The notes: a model not told the origin generated them from the letters alone. A stretch of 64,000 nucleotides of DNA from JACIWB01 sp038818725 (GCA_038818725.1 JAWAYL010000003.1:1-64000), one strand, 5' to 3'. Counted from the first letter of the stretch, positions 1-10,133 are shown. A program made the numbers and translations.

Positions 1-128
1 CATCTAATTGCTATAAGTGGGGATATGGCTCAAATAATCCATATGCAAATGGAAGCGCATGGGTTTATACAAGAACATGGAGCCAACTAAATGTTGATAT
101 GTGCTTCAGAGAATATGGATTACTATAA
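1..128 (+). CDS. C-terminal end of an exported protein (partial)
   Basis: Only the last 41 codons are present; the open frame enters from the left edge (first full codon at base 3) and stops with TAA at 126-128. The visible residues are rich in Asn, Ser, Tyr and Trp (for example GSAWVYTRTWSQLN), like the secreted proteins that follow, so an extracytoplasmic protein is likely. No domain can be named from this stub. It is followed after 15 bases by the TATA box of the next gene, so the next gene is probably transcribed separately. Confidence 0.6.
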   Translation, partial: SNCYKWGYGSNNPYANGSAWVYTRTWSQLNVDMCFREYGLL

Positions 129-143
129 GAAGAAGGGGTAAAA

Positions 144-151
144 TTTATATA
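144..151 (+). promoter_or_regulatory. TATA box of the 1531-residue exported protein gene
   Basis: TTTATATA lies 39 nt upstream of the ATG at 183. A start site about 25 nt downstream would leave a short leader that carries the strong Shine-Dalgarno GGAGG at 172-176. Seen directly; activity is inferred. Confidence 0.6.
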
Positions 152-182
152 CTCTTTTCTAATATACTGTTGGAGGCAGAAA

Positions 183-3100
183 ATGACCGAAAAAAAGTAT
201 AGGTTGGTAATAAGCGTGTTGGTAGCGACAGCAATGATAACAACTGGATTAACACCAATTTTACAAGCCGCGACAGGCGGGAGCAGTGGACCAAAAGTAA
301 TAAAAGCAGAAATACCAGAATTTGAGCAAACTTCACCAGAATTGCCAATAGAGGATATAATACCAGATTTACCGCCAGAATATGATACAAGCGGAACAGA
401 ACTATTTATAGAGGGCTTTGTTACTGGATTTGGACAATTTACGCCAGCAAATAATGCAGGAGATGGAGATTGGACATGGAATAGCAATGGATGGGTTGAC
501 TGGAATCAAACAAATTTCACAGATACAGAAGATGATACACTTACTGCAACAATAGATTTAACAAATGTTGACCCAGCGTGTGTAAGTGGAGTATGGCTAC
601 TATTTGAATACTGGGGAGATGGAGGAACATTTAGGCTAGAAATAGATGGAACAAGCATAGGAACATATACAGGAGGAGTAAAAACAACAGCAACAGTTGA
701 TTTGACAGCATATATAGGAGCAAGCCACACATTGGGCTTCCATGTAATAGGCACACCTTCAAGAAACTTCAGCATTGACAATGTAATAGTTTATGTTCCA
801 TCCTATAATACAGATATATACATTGAGGATATAGATGGGCTCTATATAGATGGATCCCATATAGAAGTAATTGACTTTGTAAATGGAGGAAGATATCAGA
901 AGTTGCCATCATACATAATTGCAAAGGTAAGAAACCAAGGAACAGAAGATATAGTTGGAGCAGATTTCCATCTGCAAATTTATAGAGAAATGCCACTTGA
1001 ATATATAAACTATAAATGCTGGGATATGGAAACATGCTTCCTTATTTCATGGGATGTATTCAGCTGGGATGGTGATCAAGCAACATGGTATTGGACAGAA
1101 AAGAGAAGCCACAGCCCAACCCACAGCTATAGATGCGCACCAGATTATCTCGATACATATGAATTTGATTCATGGGATAGCTTGATAATGCATGACTGGT
1201 TTAAATTACCAGATGCAATAGAAATAGGTGGATTAAGATATCCAGTAACTGGAGCATATCTAAGCTTCTGGCATTGGTGCCAAGGAGAGATTACTGGTGG
1301 AGCTGAAACTGGATATGAAGTGCCAGTTGATTATGGACAGGTATTTATAAATACTCCAACAGCATCAACACCAGTTACTCCTGAAATTTACGACACTGGA
1401 AGGAAGTGGGAATGGTGGGATCCATATTATGGAACTGATCCAAGAGATACTGATGGAAGAGACCCAATTGATTTAACACCATGGCTCGGCCAAAATATAA
1501 AGGTTAACTTTACATGGATAAGTGATGATTATCTCAACTATGAAGGATGGTATATAGATGATGTATGCATAGTTTTAACATTGCAAAGCGCTCAACCACT
1601 TGTGGATCAGGGATATGCATATGTAGATATTCCAGCAGGACAAACAGTTAATGTTTCATTCCCATTGAAATATACATTTGAGGATGGATACTATTTCTTC
1701 CAGATATATTCTGATTATGAAGATTGCAATCCAGATAACCATGGCCTAGGACATGGATATGCAGATGAAATCAACTGGACAATCTGGTTTGGAGATGTAT
1801 GCGATGCAGCAATTTTAGGTGTAGTAGTTGCTCCAGAATTTGAAACAGATTATACATGCGGACCAGCAAATCCAGTTGAAGTTCCAATAACAGTAACAGT
1901 TAAGAATAATGGAACGCTTGGTCCAGAAGATATTGGACCAATACCAGTTAAAGTTCAGGTATTCCACAAATTGAAGAAAGTGCTGGTTGAGGAGGACTTT
2001 GAAGAAGGAGAAGATAGTCTAAATGACTGGATGTTAGCATTTTCAAGCTATGACTTTACTGGACCAACATTTATAGAACATGTAACAAATTATGATGCAA
2101 ATACTGGACAATATGCCCTTGCATACTTCACAGAAGGACCAAATACAAATAGATATTATATAGATGGAATGAACCAAGGTATATTTACACCATCATTTAA
2201 TGTTCCGCCTGCATATGCAAAGCATGTATGGTTTGACTATGCAGCAAAGTGGAACATGGCTCCTCATCCATTTGGAGGAGCATGGGCAACCCAGAGATGG
2301 AATTATAGATATTCAATTTATTACACTGGATATGTTTATGGATGGGATGCATGGGCGCCAGGCATATTGGATGACTTCGCAAACGCATTCTTATTTGGAT
2401 TCCCAACAAGCAGGTTAGGATATACAATATTCAACAATAATGGAATGCATACAACACCAGCAAGTGCCCCAACATTTATGGATAGATGGAACAATCCAAA
2501 AGTATTCATATCTTCGCCATATAGATGGTATTATGTAAATCAACTCCATGAATTCCATGGATGGTATCCAGCTTATCCGGATTGGGTGGATGTTGATTAC
2601 AAGCCAATGGATATATTCCATATTGATATCAAAGATTGGATTAACGTATATAAGGGAATGGGCTACTTAAACATGGATATGCGCCTTGGATGGCTGATGA
2701 GCACTGCAGAATATGGTATATATGGATATTATTCACCAAACTATAATTCAGCATTCCCAGCATGGAGCGGTTTGATGGTTGATGACGTATCAATTTACTA
2801 TGATTATGCAGGAGCAAAAGTTTGGGAAATGACAAAGACAATTGAACTTAAGCCTGGAGAAACTGGACAACTAACATTCAGATGGAATGCAACAGATTTC
2901 TGCGACTATATAATAGTTGCAACAGTTGATTTGGATTGTGATATGGATCCAACAAATAATGAAAAGGATGCAGAGACAAGAATATATACAACAATTTATG
3001 AAGAGCCATATGAATATAAATGGAAGCAAGAAGATAATACATTTGGCTTGCCAGATAACTGGCATGTTGTAGAGGAATGCTCAATTTGCCCAACAAATCA

Positions 3101-4778
3101 CTTCTGGTGGAATGGAGTTGAATCATACAATGGATATGAACCAAATACACATGATGTATTGATAATAAATAGAGGATTTAACACAACAGAGCAAGAGCCC
3201 TATCTTGAAATTGACTTCGATACAAAATACTTGCTTGAAACAGAGTATGATTATGGATATGTTGAAATAAGCAATGACACATTCTACTGGTATGAAGAGC
3301 CAGCAGGCGACCCAGGATGGAGATTAAATACAAAAGGAATATGGTGGATAGTAGCAGAGGATGGAGAGGGTAATTCAGGCATATTCACTGGACAGAATCC
3401 ATCATGGCCAGAATTTGACCATGTATCATTGCAGATTACTCCAGGAACAGTATTAGTGGAAGAAATGACAGGAACTGCTATGGTAATTGACTCATCATTC
3501 TTCAGCACACCAATTTCAGTAAGATTTAAGATGTATTCAGATAGTGGCGTATGCTGGAAGGGATGGTTCATTGATAATGTAAATATTTCATATGCAGGCA
3601 CTGATGGAATGCACTGGCACGAATTCCTCGATACAATGGAAATTCCAGAATTTACAGCAGCAAACTGGCTGCACATGAAATGGTATTCTGGATGTCACTG
3701 GCATGAAACAAGCACATTTGGATTGCCACATCCATCACCAGATGGAAAGTGGTTCTGGAATGGAGTGCCTGTTTTAGGAAACACCTATTACCTTGATGTA
3801 GATGAGAAACTTGTAATTGAATATGATTTAACTCATGCATATGAAGCAATATTAACATTTGAATATAACTATAGCTTCAGTCAAACATATGATTTATTTA
3901 CTTCAACATACACATATGACTATGGATATGTTGAAATAAGCACAGATGGAGGAAAGACATGGGACTTAATTAAGATATATGGAGGAACATATGGAGATGG
4001 ATTGAATTCAGGAAATGCATGGAAGAAGAGAACAATTGATATAAGCAAATATGCTGGAGGAGATAAACCAATATTGATACGCTTCCGCTTCGTTGATGAT
4101 AGTGGCTATGATCCATTTACTGGTGCTCCAACAGTTAGCTATGGATGGCTAATTGATAATATAAGCATAATTGGAAAAGTTGATTACATTGCACCAACTG
4201 CAAGCCATTCAATTGATCCAGCAACACCAAATGGATGCAATGGATGGTATAAGAGCGATGTAACAATTACATTAACAGCAAATGATAATACTGGAATTAA
4301 AGCAATATATTATCGCATTGATGGCGGCTCATGGCAGGTATATACAAAACCATTCAAAGTAACAACAGATGGAAATCATAAGGTTGAATACTATGCAGAA
4401 GATATTGTAGGCAATACATCACCAGTTGGAACAATAACATTCAAGATAGATAAGACCGCACCAACAGTAACAATAACTGCTCCACAAGCTGGCTATATCT
4501 ATCTGTTTGGCAGACAGCTCTTCAAGAACCCACTCGGTGGAACACTTATAATTGGAGGAATCTACTTTGAAGCAACTGCAAGCGATGCAACAAGCGGAGT
4601 TGACTATGTATCATTTAACATAAACGGCTATACATATGACGATGCAAGCGCACCATACAAGATATGGTGGCACAAGTTCGACTTAATGCCAACGAAATAT
4701 ACATTGACAGTTTCAGCGTACGACGAAGCATGCAACAAAGCAGCAGATCAAACATTAAGCTTTACACACTGGCTATAA
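183..4778 (+). CDS. Giant exported multidomain surface protein (CARDB, immune-inhibitor-A-like and Ig-like modules)
   Basis: This 1531-residue protein begins with a signal peptide (positive MTEKKYR, then a hydrophobic stretch to about residue 30). CARDB-like segments lie near residues 541-597 and 889-926 (KNNGTLGPEDI; DMDPTNNE). Repeated jelly-roll-like blocks of the type seen in immune inhibitor A/M6 proteins carry DYGYVEIS near 1021 and DYGYVEISTDGGKTW near 1245-1262. Two Ig-like repeats starting IAPTAS and TAPTVT fill residues about 1336-1531. No peptidase motif and no C-terminal membrane anchor are visible, so it is probably a binding or structural secreted protein. Start chosen at ATG 183 because GGAGG sits 6 nt upstream. 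Composition is Tyr/Trp/Gly/Asn-rich, typical of archaeal surface proteins. Exact function unknown. Confidence 0.8.
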   Translation: MTEKKYRLVISVLVATAMITTGLTPILQAATGGSSGPKVIKAEIPEFEQTSPELPIEDIIPDLPPEYDTSGTELFIEGFVTGFGQFTPANNAGDGDWTWNSNGWVDWNQTNFTDTEDDTLTATIDLTNVDPACVSGVWLLFEYWGDGGTFRLEIDGTSIGTYTGGVKTTATVDLTAYIGASHTLGFHVIGTPSRNFSIDNVIVYVPSYNTDIYIEDIDGLYIDGSHIEVIDFVNGGRYQKLPSYIIAKVRNQGTEDIVGADFHLQIYREMPLEYINYKCWDMETCFLISWDVFSWDGDQATWYWTEKRSHSPTHSYRCAPDYLDTYEFDSWDSLIMHDWFKLPDAIEIGGLRYPVTGAYLSFWHWCQGEITGGAETGYEVPVDYGQVFINTPTASTPVTPEIYDTGRKWEWWDPYYGTDPRDTDGRDPIDLTPWLGQNIKVNFTWISDDYLNYEGWYIDDVCIVLTLQSAQPLVDQGYAYVDIPAGQTVNVSFPLKYTFEDGYYFFQIYSDYEDCNPDNHGLGHGYADEINWTIWFGDVCDAAILGVVVAPEFETDYTCGPANPVEVPITVTVKNNGTLGPEDIGPIPVKVQVFHKLKKVLVEEDFEEGEDSLNDWMLAFSSYDFTGPTFIEHVTNYDANTGQYALAYFTEGPNTNRYYIDGMNQGIFTPSFNVPPAYAKHVWFDYAAKWNMAPHPFGGAWATQRWNYRYSIYYTGYVYGWDAWAPGILDDFANAFLFGFPTSRLGYTIFNNNGMHTTPASAPTFMDRWNNPKVFISSPYRWYYVNQLHEFHGWYPAYPDWVDVDYKPMDIFHIDIKDWINVYKGMGYLNMDMRLGWLMSTAEYGIYGYYSPNYNSAFPAWSGLMVDDVSIYYDYAGAKVWEMTKTIELKPGETGQLTFRWNATDFCDYIIVATVDLDCDMDPTNNEKDAETRIYTTIYEEPYEYKWKQEDNTFGLPDNWHVVEECSICPTNHFWWNGVESYNGYEPNTHDVLIINRGFNTTEQEPYLEIDFDTKYLLETEYDYGYVEISNDTFYWYEEPAGDPGWRLNTKGIWWIVAEDGEGNSGIFTGQNPSWPEFDHVSLQITPGTVLVEEMTGTAMVIDSSFFSTPISVRFKMYSDSGVCWKGWFIDNVNISYAGTDGMHWHEFLDTMEIPEFTAANWLHMKWYSGCHWHETSTFGLPHPSPDGKWFWNGVPVLGNTYYLDVDEKLVIEYDLTHAYEAILTFEYNYSFSQTYDLFTSTYTYDYGYVEISTDGGKTWDLIKIYGGTYGDGLNSGNAWKKRTIDISKYAGGDKPILIRFRFVDDSGYDPFTGAPTVSYGWLIDNISIIGKVDYIAPTASHSIDPATPNGCNGWYKSDVTITLTANDNTGIKAIYYRIDGGSWQVYTKPFKVTTDGNHKVEYYAEDIVGNTSPVGTITFKIDKTAPTVTITAPQAGYIYLFGRQLFKNPLGGTLIIGGIYFEATASDATSGVDYVSFNINGYTYDDASAPYKIWWHKFDLMPTKYTLTVSAYDEACNKAADQTLSFTHWL

Positions 4779-4784
4779 GCCAAC

Positions 4785-4811
4785 CCTCTTCCTCTTTTTA
4801 TATATTTTTAT
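4785..4811 (+). terminator. Pyrimidine-rich terminator after the giant exported protein
   Basis: Directly after the stop codon a C/T-rich run passes into T-stretches, without a stem-loop, as expected for archaeal transcription termination. Similar CCTCTT/T-run tracts follow the exported genes ending at 6651 and 32596. Inference from composition. Confidence 0.45.
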
Positions 4812-4966
4812 AAAAATTGAAATTATTTTAGTTTCTTTCCTGTTCATCTAAGCAAGAAAGCAATTTTGCCTCTTCTTTTCATGAGCTATCAAATTATTTT
4901 GAAGGAAAACCAAGATTTTTCGAATTTACTGCTTGAAAGCATATAAAGGCTTCATCAAAAAATTTA

Positions 4967-4974
4967 TTTATATC
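4967..4974 (+). promoter_or_regulatory. TATA box of the 548-residue exported protein gene
   Basis: TTTATATC lies about 31-38 nt upstream of the ATG at 5005, and a GGAGG Shine-Dalgarno follows at 4991-4995. The 226 nt gap between the two exported genes (4779-5004) holds this promoter and the preceding terminator; I see no gene in it. Confidence 0.55.
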
Positions 4975-5004
4975 TTACTAATTTATTTTAGGAGGCTGAT
5001 AAAA

Positions 5005-6651
5005 ATGAAAGGAAAAAAAATGCTGGCAACAATTCTGGTAACAATAGTAATTGGAGCAATTTTTGTAAGTGGAACAAAAAGCAATGAGCCATTAAAAATA
5101 AGCGAATCTGAAAAAATAAAAGTAGACAAGGCAACAAACGCGCATAAGGACTTATGCATTGAATTAAAAACATTGGAAAAGAAAAATATTCCTCTACCAC
5201 TTGGGGATATACCAGTAACAGGAAGTGAGACAGATGAAATGCACCCCGCAATTGCAAGCGATGGCATAGGAAATATATGGCTTGCATTTGAAGGAGATTT
5301 ACAGCAAACAGGTGAATACAATGTATGGTTTACCTACGGAACAGGAGGAGGCAGTACATGGGCTGAAGAGGCTGTTGCCTGGAATATAGAAAGCCCAGAA
5401 AGACCATCTCTTGATTATTGGGGAGGAACAAGATTCTTTGGAACAATGGTTCCAAGCCCTTATGATGCAGATGGTGGAGCCCTTTATCTATTCTCATGTG
5501 AAGACCCGACAAATTTTGATACCTATAGTGGTGTATATTGGACAGTAAATGACCTTGGCGCAGGATATTACGGCTTTTCAGATGTTGATATAGCATGCGA
5601 TAATGCTCTTGAAAGCTGGGCATATGGCGGAATTTCAATTCTTGGAGAGCATGGCTCGGGATTGACAAAAACACCTCTATTTTCATATCAATGCACTGAA
5701 GAAGGAGTTGCTTGGTTCTATTATTTTAGTGATGTTGAAAACGATCCATTTACAATTGAAAACGGGCAATCAACTGCTTTTGATATCGATCCAGTAACAC
5801 ATCTTGCTTACCCAATATGGAATTATATGAATGCAGAAACAGGATTTCTTGATATATTCTTCTACATCTTTGACTTTGGAACATGGGATGAATACCAGGG
5901 ATATCCAATTCATCCAGATGTTGGAGGAGGTTTCATAAATACAACAGGAACAAATGATAGGAATATAGATATATCCGCATATAACAACAATATTATAATC
6001 GTTTCACAGACAGAAGAGGGTGGAAATCAAGATATTACATGCTACTATTCAAATGATGGTCTTCAGACAGTTAATAAGGTTATGATTGCAAATACAGGAG
6101 AGAATGAAATGTATCCAAGAGTTATGCATACTGGAGAAAATACCGCAATATGCATATTTGTAAAGAATGGGAATCTATACTTCACTCAAACTGAAGATGG
6201 AGGAGCAACATGGTTGGAGCCAATAAAAATTAATGATGTCGATGGAAGTGTTGCAGAGGAATATGACACCGCAGATATTTGTAAAGCAGGAGCAATATGG
6301 ATGGATAACAGAAATGGAAATTATGATTTGTTCTTTGATACTGTTGGAGCATTCCCCGTGATAGGAATCGAAAGCATTTCTGGCGGATTTGGAGCAAAAG
6401 CAACAATAGCAAACATTGGAAATGCACCAGCTAAAAATGTTAAATGGAGCATTGATTTAGAAGGGAAGCTTGTATTAATAGGAAAGCATAAGGAAGGAAT
6501 AATTTCAGAAATTCAACCAGGAGCAAGTGTAACAGTAAGCACTGGCTTAGTTCTAGGAATTGGAAAAGTAAACATAAAGGCAAAGGCAGGAGATGCTTCA
6601 GCAACTGCAACCGCTTTTCTGCTCGGCCCATTTGTGCTGGGCGTGAGCTAA
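5005..6651 (+). CDS. Exported beta-propeller (BNR/sialidase-like fold) protein with C-terminal CARDB-like domain
   Basis: 548 residues. The signal peptide (MKGKKMLATILVTIVIGAIF) is followed by repeated propeller-like blades, with Asp-box-like motifs such as GGGSTW and TEDGGATW and the recurring pattern of a dated observation followed by a Trp-rich strand. A C-terminal beta-domain near residues 460-548 (ANIGNAPAKNVKW) resembles CARDB. The Asp-box is a fold marker; catalytic residues of sialidases are not evident, so enzymatic activity is not claimed. An upstream in-frame TTG at 4933 exists, but ATG 5005 is preceded by GGAGG at 4991-4995 and starts the signal peptide. Leader and first codons closely match those of the gene at 28910. 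Confidence 0.75.
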   Translation: MKGKKMLATILVTIVIGAIFVSGTKSNEPLKISESEKIKVDKATNAHKDLCIELKTLEKKNIPLPLGDIPVTGSETDEMHPAIASDGIGNIWLAFEGDLQQTGEYNVWFTYGTGGGSTWAEEAVAWNIESPERPSLDYWGGTRFFGTMVPSPYDADGGALYLFSCEDPTNFDTYSGVYWTVNDLGAGYYGFSDVDIACDNALESWAYGGISILGEHGSGLTKTPLFSYQCTEEGVAWFYYFSDVENDPFTIENGQSTAFDIDPVTHLAYPIWNYMNAETGFLDIFFYIFDFGTWDEYQGYPIHPDVGGGFINTTGTNDRNIDISAYNNNIIIVSQTEEGGNQDITCYYSNDGLQTVNKVMIANTGENEMYPRVMHTGENTAICIFVKNGNLYFTQTEDGGATWLEPIKINDVDGSVAEEYDTADICKAGAIWMDNRNGNYDLFFDTVGAFPVIGIESISGGFGAKATIANIGNAPAKNVKWSIDLEGKLVLIGKHKEGIISEIQPGASVTVSTGLVLGIGKVNIKAKAGDASATATAFLLGPFVLGVS

Positions 6652-6670
6652 CCTTTTCCCTTTTTTATTT
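6652..6670 (+). terminator. Pyrimidine/T-rich terminator
   Basis: CCTTTTCCCTTTTTTATTT immediately follows the stop codon at 6651 and precedes the TATA box of the next gene (TTTATATC at 6679-6686). Confidence 0.4.
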
Positions 6671-6702
6671 TAAAAATATTTATATCTTTTTTGTTTAATA
6701 TT

Positions 6703-8016
6703 ATGGCTGTTGCATTAACAATTGCTGGAAGCGATAGTGGTGGAGGAGCTGGCTTGCAGGCTGATTTGAAAACCTTTGCAGTTTTTTATGTTCATGGAAT
6801 TTGTGCTTTAACAGGAATAACAATTCAAAATTCTTCAAAAATAGAAGAAATTTATGATTTGCCTCCTTCGCTTGTAAAAAAGCAGATTGAAATCCTTGCA
6901 AATGATTTTGATATAAATTCAGCTAAAACTGGAATGCTAAGAAATAGTAAAATAATAAAAGCTGTTGCAAGCATCATTTCAAAATATGATTTTCCTCTTA
7001 TTGCTGACCCTGTTATTCTTTCAAAAAGTGGATATGAACTGCTTAAGGAAGATGCAATAGATGACTTCATAAATTTTATCTTCCCTATTTCCTATCTTAT
7101 AACTCCAAACAGGTATGAAGCAGAAAAGTTAAGCGGAATAAAAATAAAAAGCAAAGCAGATGTAGAAAAAGCTTTAAAAATTTTGAAGAAAAAAGGAGCA
7201 AACTCCATTTTAATAAAAGGAGGACACTTTACAAACAAAACAGATTATCTTTTTCATGAAGGAAAAATTCTTGAATATAAAGGAAAAAATATAGAAGGAT
7301 GCAAGCATGGCGCGGGCTGCAGTTTTTCAGCAGCAATCACCGCAAATCTTGCAAAAGGAGTTGAACTTAAAGAAAGCATCAGAATAGCAAAGAATTTTAT
7401 AGAATTTGCAATAAAGCATGCAGAAAAAATTAAAAAAAATTGTCCAGTAAATCAGATTTCATGGGTAGCAAAAGATGCAGAAAAATGGCGAGTTTATGAA
7501 GAATTAAAATTTTACTTAGATGAGCTTTTAAAAGAAAATATTTATGATTTAATTCCTGAAGTGGGAACAAATTTCGCATATGCTCTTCCGAAAATTTTTT
7601 TAGAAAATGAAAATGATGTTTTAGCAATTGAAGGAAGAATAATAAAAGCTGGAAAAAATTTAAGAGCTGGAGAAATAAAATTTGGGGCATCAAAGCATTT
7701 AGCAAAAGCAATAATAAAAGCAATGGAATATGATGAAAGCATAAGATGTGCAATAAATATAAAGTATGATGAAAATTTAATAAGAAATGCTAAAAAAATT
7801 TATACTGTTTCTTCATATGATAGAAGGAAGGAGCCAAAAGAAATAAAAAATAAAGAAGGGAAAAGCATCTCATGGGGAACTGAATTTGCAATTAAAAAAG
7901 TAGCAAAAGTGCCAGACTTAATTTTTCATAAAGGAGATGTTGGTAAGGAAGCAATGATAACAATTTTTGGAAAAAATCCTTCTGATGTGGTTGAAAAATT
8001 AAGGAAAGTAATCTAA
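6703..8016 (+). CDS. thiDN: Bifunctional HMP(-P) kinase / thiamine-phosphate synthase (ThiD-ThiN fusion)
   Basis: 437 residues. The N-terminal half is a ribokinase-fold ThiD with the family start TIAGSDSGGGAG and the anion-hole segment GCKHGAGCSFSAA; it phosphorylates hydroxymethylpyrimidine twice. From about residue 265 follows a ThiN domain (GTNFAYALP, AGEIKFGASKHLA, ISWGTE), the archaeal thiamine-phosphate synthase that replaces ThiE. ThiD-ThiN fusions are common in archaea. Start chosen at ATG 6703: the TATA box TTTATATC at 6679-6686 is only about 17-24 nt upstream and there is no Shine-Dalgarno, indicating a leaderless mRNA. It converges with the HerA-like gene with no base between the two stop codons. 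Confidence 0.9.
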   Translation: MAVALTIAGSDSGGGAGLQADLKTFAVFYVHGICALTGITIQNSSKIEEIYDLPPSLVKKQIEILANDFDINSAKTGMLRNSKIIKAVASIISKYDFPLIADPVILSKSGYELLKEDAIDDFINFIFPISYLITPNRYEAEKLSGIKIKSKADVEKALKILKKKGANSILIKGGHFTNKTDYLFHEGKILEYKGKNIEGCKHGAGCSFSAAITANLAKGVELKESIRIAKNFIEFAIKHAEKIKKNCPVNQISWVAKDAEKWRVYEELKFYLDELLKENIYDLIPEVGTNFAYALPKIFLENENDVLAIEGRIIKAGKNLRAGEIKFGASKHLAKAIIKAMEYDESIRCAINIKYDENLIRNAKKIYTVSSYDRRKEPKEIKNKEGKSISWGTEFAIKKVAKVPDLIFHKGDVGKEAMITIFGKNPSDVVEKLRKVI

Positions 8017-9363
8017 TTATTTTCCTCCATGCCTTGTTTCTCTTGTTCTTACTTCAACAAAAATTGGGCAGGCTAAAGGCATGCCAGCAACTATTGCAAC
8101 TCCTATAGGAAGAGTTTGAATTTCATTTGAAGAAGATGAATCAAGTCCTTCAACGCTTGAAGTTATTGCTTTAAGATCATTTGGATTTGTTGTTTTAAGT
8201 ATTATATGTGTATTGCACTGTGAGATAACATTTTTATCTATCCTTGCTGGGCGCTGTGTTAAAATTGCAAGCCCTACCCCAAATTTTCTTCCTTCCGAAG
8301 CTATATTTCTTATTATATTGCTTGCAATGCTTTTTCCCTGTCCTTTTTCAGGGCAATATCTATGGGCTTCTTCAATAACTATAAGCAATGGAGGGATTGA
8401 ATTATTTTTTCTTTCTTCAAATATTCTTGTGAGCAATATTGAGACAAGCATTTCCTGAATATAAGGAGGAACGCCTCTCATATTTATTATCGAGCAATTT
8501 CCCTTTTTTACAATTTCATCTAAAGGAGTGTAATATTTTGAGAAAATACCCATTGATATTATTTGCTCCATTTGATTTATCAGCCCCCATTTTGCGCTGC
8601 TCTTTGCTTCCTTTATTTCTTCAAGGATATCCTCCATAGTATATATTCTTTTTTCGCTCGCATTTTTCCATGCCTCATATAGCAACCCTTTTTGCACTTG
8701 AGTTGCTTCAGGAAATAGATAAAGCAAATCCTGAAATGATAAATTTACCTCATCGAGCAAAAGAGGAATTGCATCTCTATTATTACTACATATAGGAGAG
8801 TATTCAAAAACATTTTTTGCATAACTTTTTGGACTTACTTCAAATTTTTTCATTTCCTCCATTTCCTCAAAGTTTGGATGCCTTAAAGAAGTATATTCTC
8901 CATGTGGATCTATTATCAGTACAGCATTCCCTTTTTTTATAAATTCTTCTATTATTACTCCCATTGTATAGCTTTTTCCACTCCCACTTTTCGCAAGTAT
9001 GCATATATGCTTCTGAATAAGTATTTCAGGAGAAAGAAAAACCTTAATATTCATGTCCTTCAGAATTCCTAAATAAATTCCTTCGTTTTCTATTCCAATT
9101 ATCTTCCTTATTGTTTCTTCATCTGCTTTATAAACTTTTTCGCCAACGCTAAATGGAGTTCTTACCATATACTTTTCTTCAGTTGAACCAATAATATTTG
9201 CTTTTGCAAATGTTCCATCACTTCTATTAAAAATTTCCCATACTTGTGATAAAATTTTATTTTCATGAAAAACACACACATAATCAAGCTTCTTTATTTC
9301 TTGGGATGCTTTGAATATAAAATAAGAAGTAGTTCCCTCTATTATTTCCCCTATTTCTTCCAT
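8017..9363 (-). CDS. HerA-like ATPase (FtsK/HerA superfamily, DUF87)
   Basis: 448 residues. A short N-terminal beta-barrel (HAS-barrel type) is followed by a RecA-like ATPase with Walker A AKSGSGKSYT, Walker B LLIVIEEAHR, and a conserved ILTQRPARID sensor region plus QCNTHIILKT. HerA hexamers translocate on DNA and with NurA resect ends for recombinational repair; no NurA lies next to this copy. It is the last gene of the L44e-S27e-aIF2a-Nop10-PAC2 operon; its ATG at 9363 shares one base with the PAC2 stop codon (TAATG), so translation is probably coupled. Slightly shorter than typical HerA. The family is certain; that it is the repair HerA rather than a paralogue is inferred. Confidence 0.85.
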   Translation of the reverse strand: MEEIGEIIEGTTSYFIFKASQEIKKLDYVCVFHENKILSQVWEIFNRSDGTFAKANIIGSTEEKYMVRTPFSVGEKVYKADEETIRKIIGIENEGIYLGILKDMNIKVFLSPEILIQKHICILAKSGSGKSYTMGVIIEEFIKKGNAVLIIDPHGEYTSLRHPNFEEMEEMKKFEVSPKSYAKNVFEYSPICSNNRDAIPLLLDEVNLSFQDLLYLFPEATQVQKGLLYEAWKNASEKRIYTMEDILEEIKEAKSSAKWGLINQMEQIISMGIFSKYYTPLDEIVKKGNCSIINMRGVPPYIQEMLVSILLTRIFEERKNNSIPPLLIVIEEAHRYCPEKGQGKSIASNIIRNIASEGRKFGVGLAILTQRPARIDKNVISQCNTHIILKTTNPNDLKAITSSVEGLDSSSSNEIQTLPIGVAIVAGMPLACPIFVEVRTRETRHGGK

Positions 9364-10133
9364 TATCCTATATACCTCAAATCCTCTCTTTCGCCCTTTT
9401 CTTTTTCAATTATCGACCTTTCAATGCTCTTTATTCTTTCAGTAATTTTTCTAAGCTCTTCTGCTTTCCTATCCAAGCTTGAGAGGCTTATTTTCAGTCC
9501 AAGAATTTTTGTAAGCACATTTGCAACCTCTCTTGCAGAATTCGGATCAACAATATATCCAGAGGTTTCGCCCATAAGGCAAGCTCCTCTCATTCCACGC
9601 AATTTCCCAAGCCCCAGAAGCAATCCGGAAGCACCAACTATGCCCCCTCCTTCCTCATCCTTAAATATCACTCCATGCTTTTTAAGTTCTTCAACAAGTT
9701 CCTTGTCTGTGGCTGCGCCCGTGACGCGAGGACGCTCTACTTCTATGCCCAGCCCGTAGCCGCCGAGAGTGAAAATCATTTTAACTCCAAAAGCTTCGGC
9801 CAAATCAAGTATTTTTTCCGCAAGCATATATTGGCCATGAGGGGAAAGAGCCTGGTAATCGCCAGTAAGGATGATTAAATCTTTTTCTCCTTTCCAGTAG
9901 AAGAATTCATTTTTTACAAGCCTTACTACTCCATCTGACCCAATTATAACCTGGGGTGGGAAATCTGTAGAGTATAGCTCAGCAAATTTCTTTGCCTTTA
10001 TTTCCTCTATAATATGCTCAGCTGCTATTTTTCCAACATTTCCTATACCAGGTAGCCCTTCAATTAATATTGGCTCTTTAAGCTGGGGTTTTTCCAGATA
10101 CACTATTTTTATTTCCTCAATTTTTTTTGCCAT
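9363..10133 (-). CDS. PAC2-family protein (proteasome-assembly-chaperone-like)
   Basis: 256 residues. The N-terminus LIEGLPGIGNVGK and the segment FTLGGYGLG are hallmarks of the archaeal PAC2 family, related to the eukaryotic proteasome assembly chaperone PAC2 (a purine-nucleoside-phosphorylase-like fold). The C-terminal ~50 residues are charged and probably form a coiled coil (KAEELRKITERIKSIERS). The ATG at 10133 lies inside the end of nop10 and is preceded by GGAGG within nop10. Between Nop10 and HerA, its position matches the conserved euryarchaeal translation operon. Biochemical role in archaea is not established. Confidence 0.85.
   Translation of the reverse strand: MAKKIEEIKIVYLEKPQLKEPILIEGLPGIGNVGKIAAEHIIEEIKAKKFAELYSTDFPPQVIIGSDGVVRLVKNEFFYWKGEKDLIILTGDYQALSPHGQYMLAEKILDLAEAFGVKMIFTLGGYGLGIEVERPRVTGAATDKELVEELKKHGVIFKDEEGGGIVGASGLLLGLGKLRGMRGACLMGETSGYIVDPNSAREVANVLTKILGLKISLSSLDRKAEELRKITERIKSIERSIIEKEKGEREDLRYIG

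Noticed and set aside
4933..5004. Upstream TTG start for the 548-residue exported protein
   Set aside because: It would put the TATA box and GGAGG inside the coding region and spoil the signal peptide.
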